DNA of 8,701 bases from the NCBI GenBank assembly GCA_036394195.1, contig DASWFO010000161.1, positions 1 to 8,701 on the forward strand, in the 5' to 3' direction. A program made the translations under genes and the position numbers. The notes below the pieces were generated by a model. It was not told where the DNA came from. It made no database searches and saw only the letters and a list, made by a program, of their open reading frames with translations. Below, in pieces: positions 6,562 to 8,701 of the stretch. This DNA comes from DATJPD01 sp036394195 (GTDB lineage Bacteria; Pseudomonadota; Alphaproteobacteria; CACIAM-22H2). Position 1 is the stretch's first letter, and each line of letters begins with the position of its first letter.

Positions 6562-6646
6562 CATCGTTCGGGGTGGTCTGAAACAACAGGCCTGAGATTA
6601 GACCCGCGAACCTGATCCGGGTAATGCCGGCGTAGGGACAACGATG
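6562..6646 (+). ncRNA. TPP riboswitch (thi box) controlling thiO-thiS-thiG
   Basis: The conserved thi-box core is present: CTGAGA (6592-6597), ACCC (6602-6605), GAACCTGATC (6608-6617), GGGTAATGCCGGCG (6619-6632) and TAGGGA (6633-6638). Helices can be drawn. P1 pairs CATCGTT (6562-6568) with AACGATG (6640-6646). P2 pairs GGGT (6571-6574) with ACCC (6602-6605). P3 pairs GGTCTG (6575-6580) with CAGGCC (6587-6592) around AAACAA. P5 pairs CCGG (6617-6620) with CCGG (6627-6630). The 3' strand of P1 contains the thiO ATG (6644-6646), and the only Shine-Dalgarno, AGGGA, is part of the conserved core. TPP binding should therefore block translation directly, with no separate expression platform. This fits known Gram-negative TPP riboswitches that act on translation. 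Confidence 0.93.
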
Positions 6647-7789
6647 CGCACCAGCAGCTTTTCGGCGACAGCCGACCTCGTGATCATCGGCGGCGGCATT
6701 ATCGGCCTCGCCGCCGCGTTTCGCGCCGCTCAGGCCGGATTGCGGGTGACTCTGCTCGAGCGCGCGACGCTCGGCGGCGGGGCGACGCAGATCGCCGCCG
6801 GGATGTTGTCACCCGCGCTGGAAGCCGAAGACGCCGACCCGCTTCTGATCGAGTTCGCGCAAGACAGCGTGACGCGCTATCCCGCGTTCGTCGCCGCGGT
6901 CGAGGCGGCGTCGGGCCTGTCCTGCAGCTTGCGTACCGAGGGCGGGCTGTGGGTGGCGCTCGACCACGACGATCAAGTCCTCCTGGAGCGGATGCACGTG
7001 ATCCACCAAGGTCTCGGCCTTAACACCGAGCTCCTCACCGCGGACGATGCCAGGCGGCGAGAGCCGAATATCAGCCCGCGGACCCTGGGCGGGCTGGCGG
7101 CGCCCGACGACCGGCAGATCGATCCGCGGAAATTCGCCAACGCCTTGGCGGCGGCCCTCCGGCAACAGCAGGTCACGCTCGTCGACGGTGCCGGCGACGT
7201 CGCGCTGATCGCCGACGGCGACCGGGTCGCAGGCGCCGTCTGCGCGGGGGGCCGCATCCACGCCCCCACCGTCCTGCTCGCCGCCGGCTGCCATACCAAT
7301 GAATTGCTGCCGGCCGGCGTGGCGCCGCTGCCACTGCGGCCGGTCAAAGGGCAGACCGTGCGATTGCGCGGCGCACCGGTGATCGAACACGTGCTGCGCA
7401 CGCCGCGCGTCTATCTGGTGCCCCGCGCCGATGGCGAAGTCGTGGTCGGGGCCACGATGGAGGAGCAGGGCTACGATGCTCGCGCCACGGTTTGGGCCGT
7501 CCACGAGCTGCTGACCGAAGCGCGCCGCGCCGTGCCGGCGATCGATGAGCTGGCGATCGCCGAGCTGGCCGTCGGTTTCCGGCCGGCGCTCCGCGATCAC
7601 GCGCCGGCGATCGGCGCTTACGGTCCGGCGGGTCTGTACGTCGCAACCGGGCATTTCCGCCACGGCGTCCTGCTCGCCGTGGCCACTGCCGAGCTCGTTC
7701 TCGAACTGCTGACCGGAGGTCCCCATGACCGGCGACTTGCATCCTTCGACCCGAACCGCTTCGTCCGCTCCGGCGGGCGCGGCGACTGA
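6644..7789 (+). CDS. thiO: Glycine oxidase ThiO (thiazole biosynthesis)
   Basis: FAD-dependent D-amino-acid-oxidase-fold enzyme of 381 aa. It oxidises glycine to iminoglycine (dehydroglycine), which ThiG uses to build the thiamine thiazole. The N-terminal dinucleotide-binding fold shows GGGIIG (16-21) and the ribose-binding Glu39 at the end of LLE. GGGATQIAAGMLSP (44-57) is typical of ThiO. The PVKGQ segment (233-237), VVVGATMEEQGYD (266-278), GFRPALRD (311-318, Arg313 near the substrate carboxylate position) and the C-terminal FAD motif TGHFRHGVLLA (335-345) complete the family pattern. The ATG at 6644 has AGGGA 5 nt upstream, inside the riboswitch core. The 3' end overlaps thiS by 65 nt. 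Gene order and the thi box make this assignment more secure than a generic FAD oxidoreductase call. Confidence 0.95.
   Translation: MRTSSFSATADLVIIGGGIIGLAAAFRAAQAGLRVTLLERATLGGGATQIAAGMLSPALEAEDADPLLIEFAQDSVTRYPAFVAAVEAASGLSCSLRTEGGLWVALDHDDQVLLERMHVIHQGLGLNTELLTADDARRREPNISPRTLGGLAAPDDRQIDPRKFANALAAALRQQQVTLVDGAGDVALIADGDRVAGAVCAGGRIHAPTVLLAAGCHTNELLPAGVAPLPLRPVKGQTVRLRGAPVIEHVLRTPRVYLVPRADGEVVVGATMEEQGYDARATVWAVHELLTEARRAVPAIDELAIAELAVGFRPALRDHAPAIGAYGPAGLYVATGHFRHGVLLAVATAELVLELLTGGPHDRRLASFDPNRFVRSGGRGD
7715..7720 (+). promoter_or_regulatory. Strong Shine-Dalgarno inside thiO that sets the thiS start
   Basis: GGAGGT lies 4 nt before the ATG at 7725, which is close to ideal. There is no other ATG or GTG in this frame before the conserved ThiS core, so this site decides that thiS begins within the thiO coding region. 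Confidence 0.75.
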
Positions 7790-7988
7790 GATCACGCTCA
7801 ACGGCGCCCCCCTCACGGTGAGTGCCGCCCTGACCATCGATCGTCTTGTCGGCGAATTCGCGCCGGGGCCGACGCAGGGACTTGCGGTCGCGGTGAACGA
7901 CGCCGTGGTGCCGCGCGCAGAGTGGCCGTCGCGCCGGCTCCAGCCGGGCGACGTGGTTGAAATCGTGCGCGCGACGCGTGGGGGCTGA
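7725..7988 (+). CDS. thiS: Sulfur carrier protein ThiS, with N-terminal extension
   Basis: Ubiquitin-like sulfur carrier. Its C-terminal Gly-Gly is adenylated (by a ThiF-type enzyme, not in this window) and thiolated to give the thiocarboxylate that donates sulfur to ThiG. The core starts at about residue 22 with EITLNGAPLTV and runs through LVGEF, VAVNDAVVPRAEW and LQPGDVVEIVRATRGG, ending in the required diglycine. ThiS is usually about 65-70 aa; this product is 87 aa. The extra 20 or so residues (rich in Thr, Ser, Ala and Pro) are encoded by the part overlapping thiO, so they may be a by-product of the overlap, probably disordered. The GGGGG made by the diglycine codons serves as Shine-Dalgarno for thiG, whose ATG starts 1 nt after the thiS TGA. 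Confidence 0.93.
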   Translation: MTGDLHPSTRTASSAPAGAATEITLNGAPLTVSAALTIDRLVGEFAPGPTQGLAVAVNDAVVPRAEWPSRRLQPGDVVEIVRATRGG

Positions 7989-7989
7989 G

Positions 7990-8701
7990 ATGGACACCGG
8001 ACTGACCATCGGCAAGCTCACCTTGCGCTCGCGGGTTCTGCTGGGGACGGCGCGCTATCCCAGCCTCGACGTCATGCTGGATGCCATCGCGGCGGCGGGC
8101 AGCGACATGGTGACCGTCGCGTTGCGGCGGGTCGGCCCGGCAGACGCCGGCGGCGAGAATCTGTACGACCTTCTGGCAGCGCGCGGGGTCGCGGTCCTGC
8201 CCAACACGGCCGGATGCCACACCGCGCGCGAGGCGGTCCTGACGGCCGAGCTGGCGCGCGAGGCCCTGGCCACCGACCGCATCAAGCTGGAGGTCATCGG
8301 TGACGACGACACCCTGCTCCCCGACGCCGAGGAGCTGCTCGCCGCGGCGCGGCAGCTGGTGCGCGCGGGCTTTACCGTGCTTCCCTACACCACCGACGAC
8401 GTGGTCCTGGCACAGAAGCTTCAGGACGCCGGCTGCGCCGCGGTGATGCCGTTCGCGGCCCCGATCGGCACGGGTCTCGGCATTCGCGATCCCCTGCGCC
8501 TGCAGATGATCCGTGCCCGCGTCACGGTGCCGGTGATCGTCGATGCGGGATTGGGAACGGCGTCAGACGTCGCGATCGCCTTCGAGCTCGGCTGCGACGG
8601 CGTGCTGCTGAACACGGCGGTGGCGCGGGCCCGCGACCCCGTCCGCATGGCGCGCGCGATCCGTGCCGCGGCGGAGGCGGGCCGCGAGGCGTTCCTCGCC
8701 G
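7990..8701 (+). CDS. thiG: Thiazole synthase ThiG (C-terminus cut by window edge)
   Basis: TIM-barrel enzyme that joins 1-deoxy-D-xylulose 5-phosphate, dehydroglycine from ThiO and sulfur from ThiS thiocarboxylate into the thiazole phosphate. The first 237 residues are visible of an expected 255-265. Motifs: SRVLLGTARYPS (14-25), SDMVTVALRRV (38-48), LPNTAGCHTAREAV (70-83), DRIKLEVIGDD (96-106) with Lys99 as the Schiff-base lysine, MPFAAPIGTGLGIRDP (153-168), VDAGLGTASD (184-193) and LLNTAVARARDPVRMA (206-221). The start is the ATG at 7990, preceded by GGGGG 5 nt upstream. The only stop-free frame across 7990-8701 on this strand with these motifs is this one, and it is open at the edge. In related operons thiE often follows; that cannot be seen here. 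Confidence 0.96.
   Translation, partial: MDTGLTIGKLTLRSRVLLGTARYPSLDVMLDAIAAAGSDMVTVALRRVGPADAGGENLYDLLAARGVAVLPNTAGCHTAREAVLTAELAREALATDRIKLEVIGDDDTLLPDAEELLAAARQLVRAGFTVLPYTTDDVVLAQKLQDAGCAAVMPFAAPIGTGLGIRDPLRLQMIRARVTVPVIVDAGLGTASDVAIAFELGCDGVLLNTAVARARDPVRMARAIRAAAEAGREAFLA

Noticed and set aside
6809..7837. Minus-strand open frame of 342 codons opposite thiO
   Set aside because: It is antisense to a clear thiO gene with full motifs; its low-complexity composition is typical of a shadow frame.

Overview
The window is GC-rich DNA from what looks like an alphaproteobacterium (inference). The reasons are strong G/C bias at third codon positions, a CoxM-CoxS-CoxL-type molybdenum hydroxylase operon next to branched-chain-amino-acid-type transport genes, a G-rich REP-like hairpin pair of a kind common in these genomes, and a thiO-thiS-thiG cluster behind a thi-box riboswitch. 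No species can be named from the sequence.

Left part, minus strand (about 1-5252), read right to left. First comes a three-subunit molybdenum hydroxylase: an FAD subunit (GTG start at 5252), a [2Fe-2S] subunit (start 4401) and a Mo-cofactor subunit (start 3913). These are joined by two 4-nt ATGA stop/start overlaps. A periplasmic substrate-binding protein follows (start 1517) at a TGATG junction. After a 160-nt gap holding two inverted REP-like hairpins, a LivH-type permease begins at 235 and runs off the left edge. This is most simply read as an uptake-and-oxidation module: the binding protein and Liv-type ABC transporter bring in a small compound, and the hydroxylase oxidises it. The substrate is not determined. 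The catalytic loop lacks the cysteine of true aerobic CO dehydrogenase, so a CO dehydrogenase label would be misleading.

Middle. A 258-nt divergent intergenic region (5253-5510) contains a perfect AAGTGAC-4-GTCACTT palindrome close to the plus-strand gene, a perfect GC-rich palindrome and a 9-nt direct repeat closer to the oxidase operon. A plus-strand gene (5511-6509) then encodes an exported dienelactone-hydrolase-type alpha/beta hydrolase with Ser-Asp-His triad motifs.

Right part, plus strand (6510-8701). A TPP riboswitch (about 6562-6646) controls thiO (glycine oxidase), thiS (sulfur carrier ending in Gly-Gly) and thiG (thiazole synthase, cut by the right edge). Together they make the thiazole moiety of thiamine. 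The 3' strand of riboswitch helix P1 includes the thiO ATG, so start-codon sequestration can be read directly from the sequence. thiS starts 65 nt inside thiO behind a strong Shine-Dalgarno, giving ThiS an unusual N-terminal extension.

I found no tRNA, rRNA, CRISPR array, transposase or phage gene. I see no convincing wholly new system. The most distinctive items are the non-CO-dehydrogenase active-site loop in a transporter-coupled hydroxylase operon, and the compact riboswitch/overlap layout of the thi genes.
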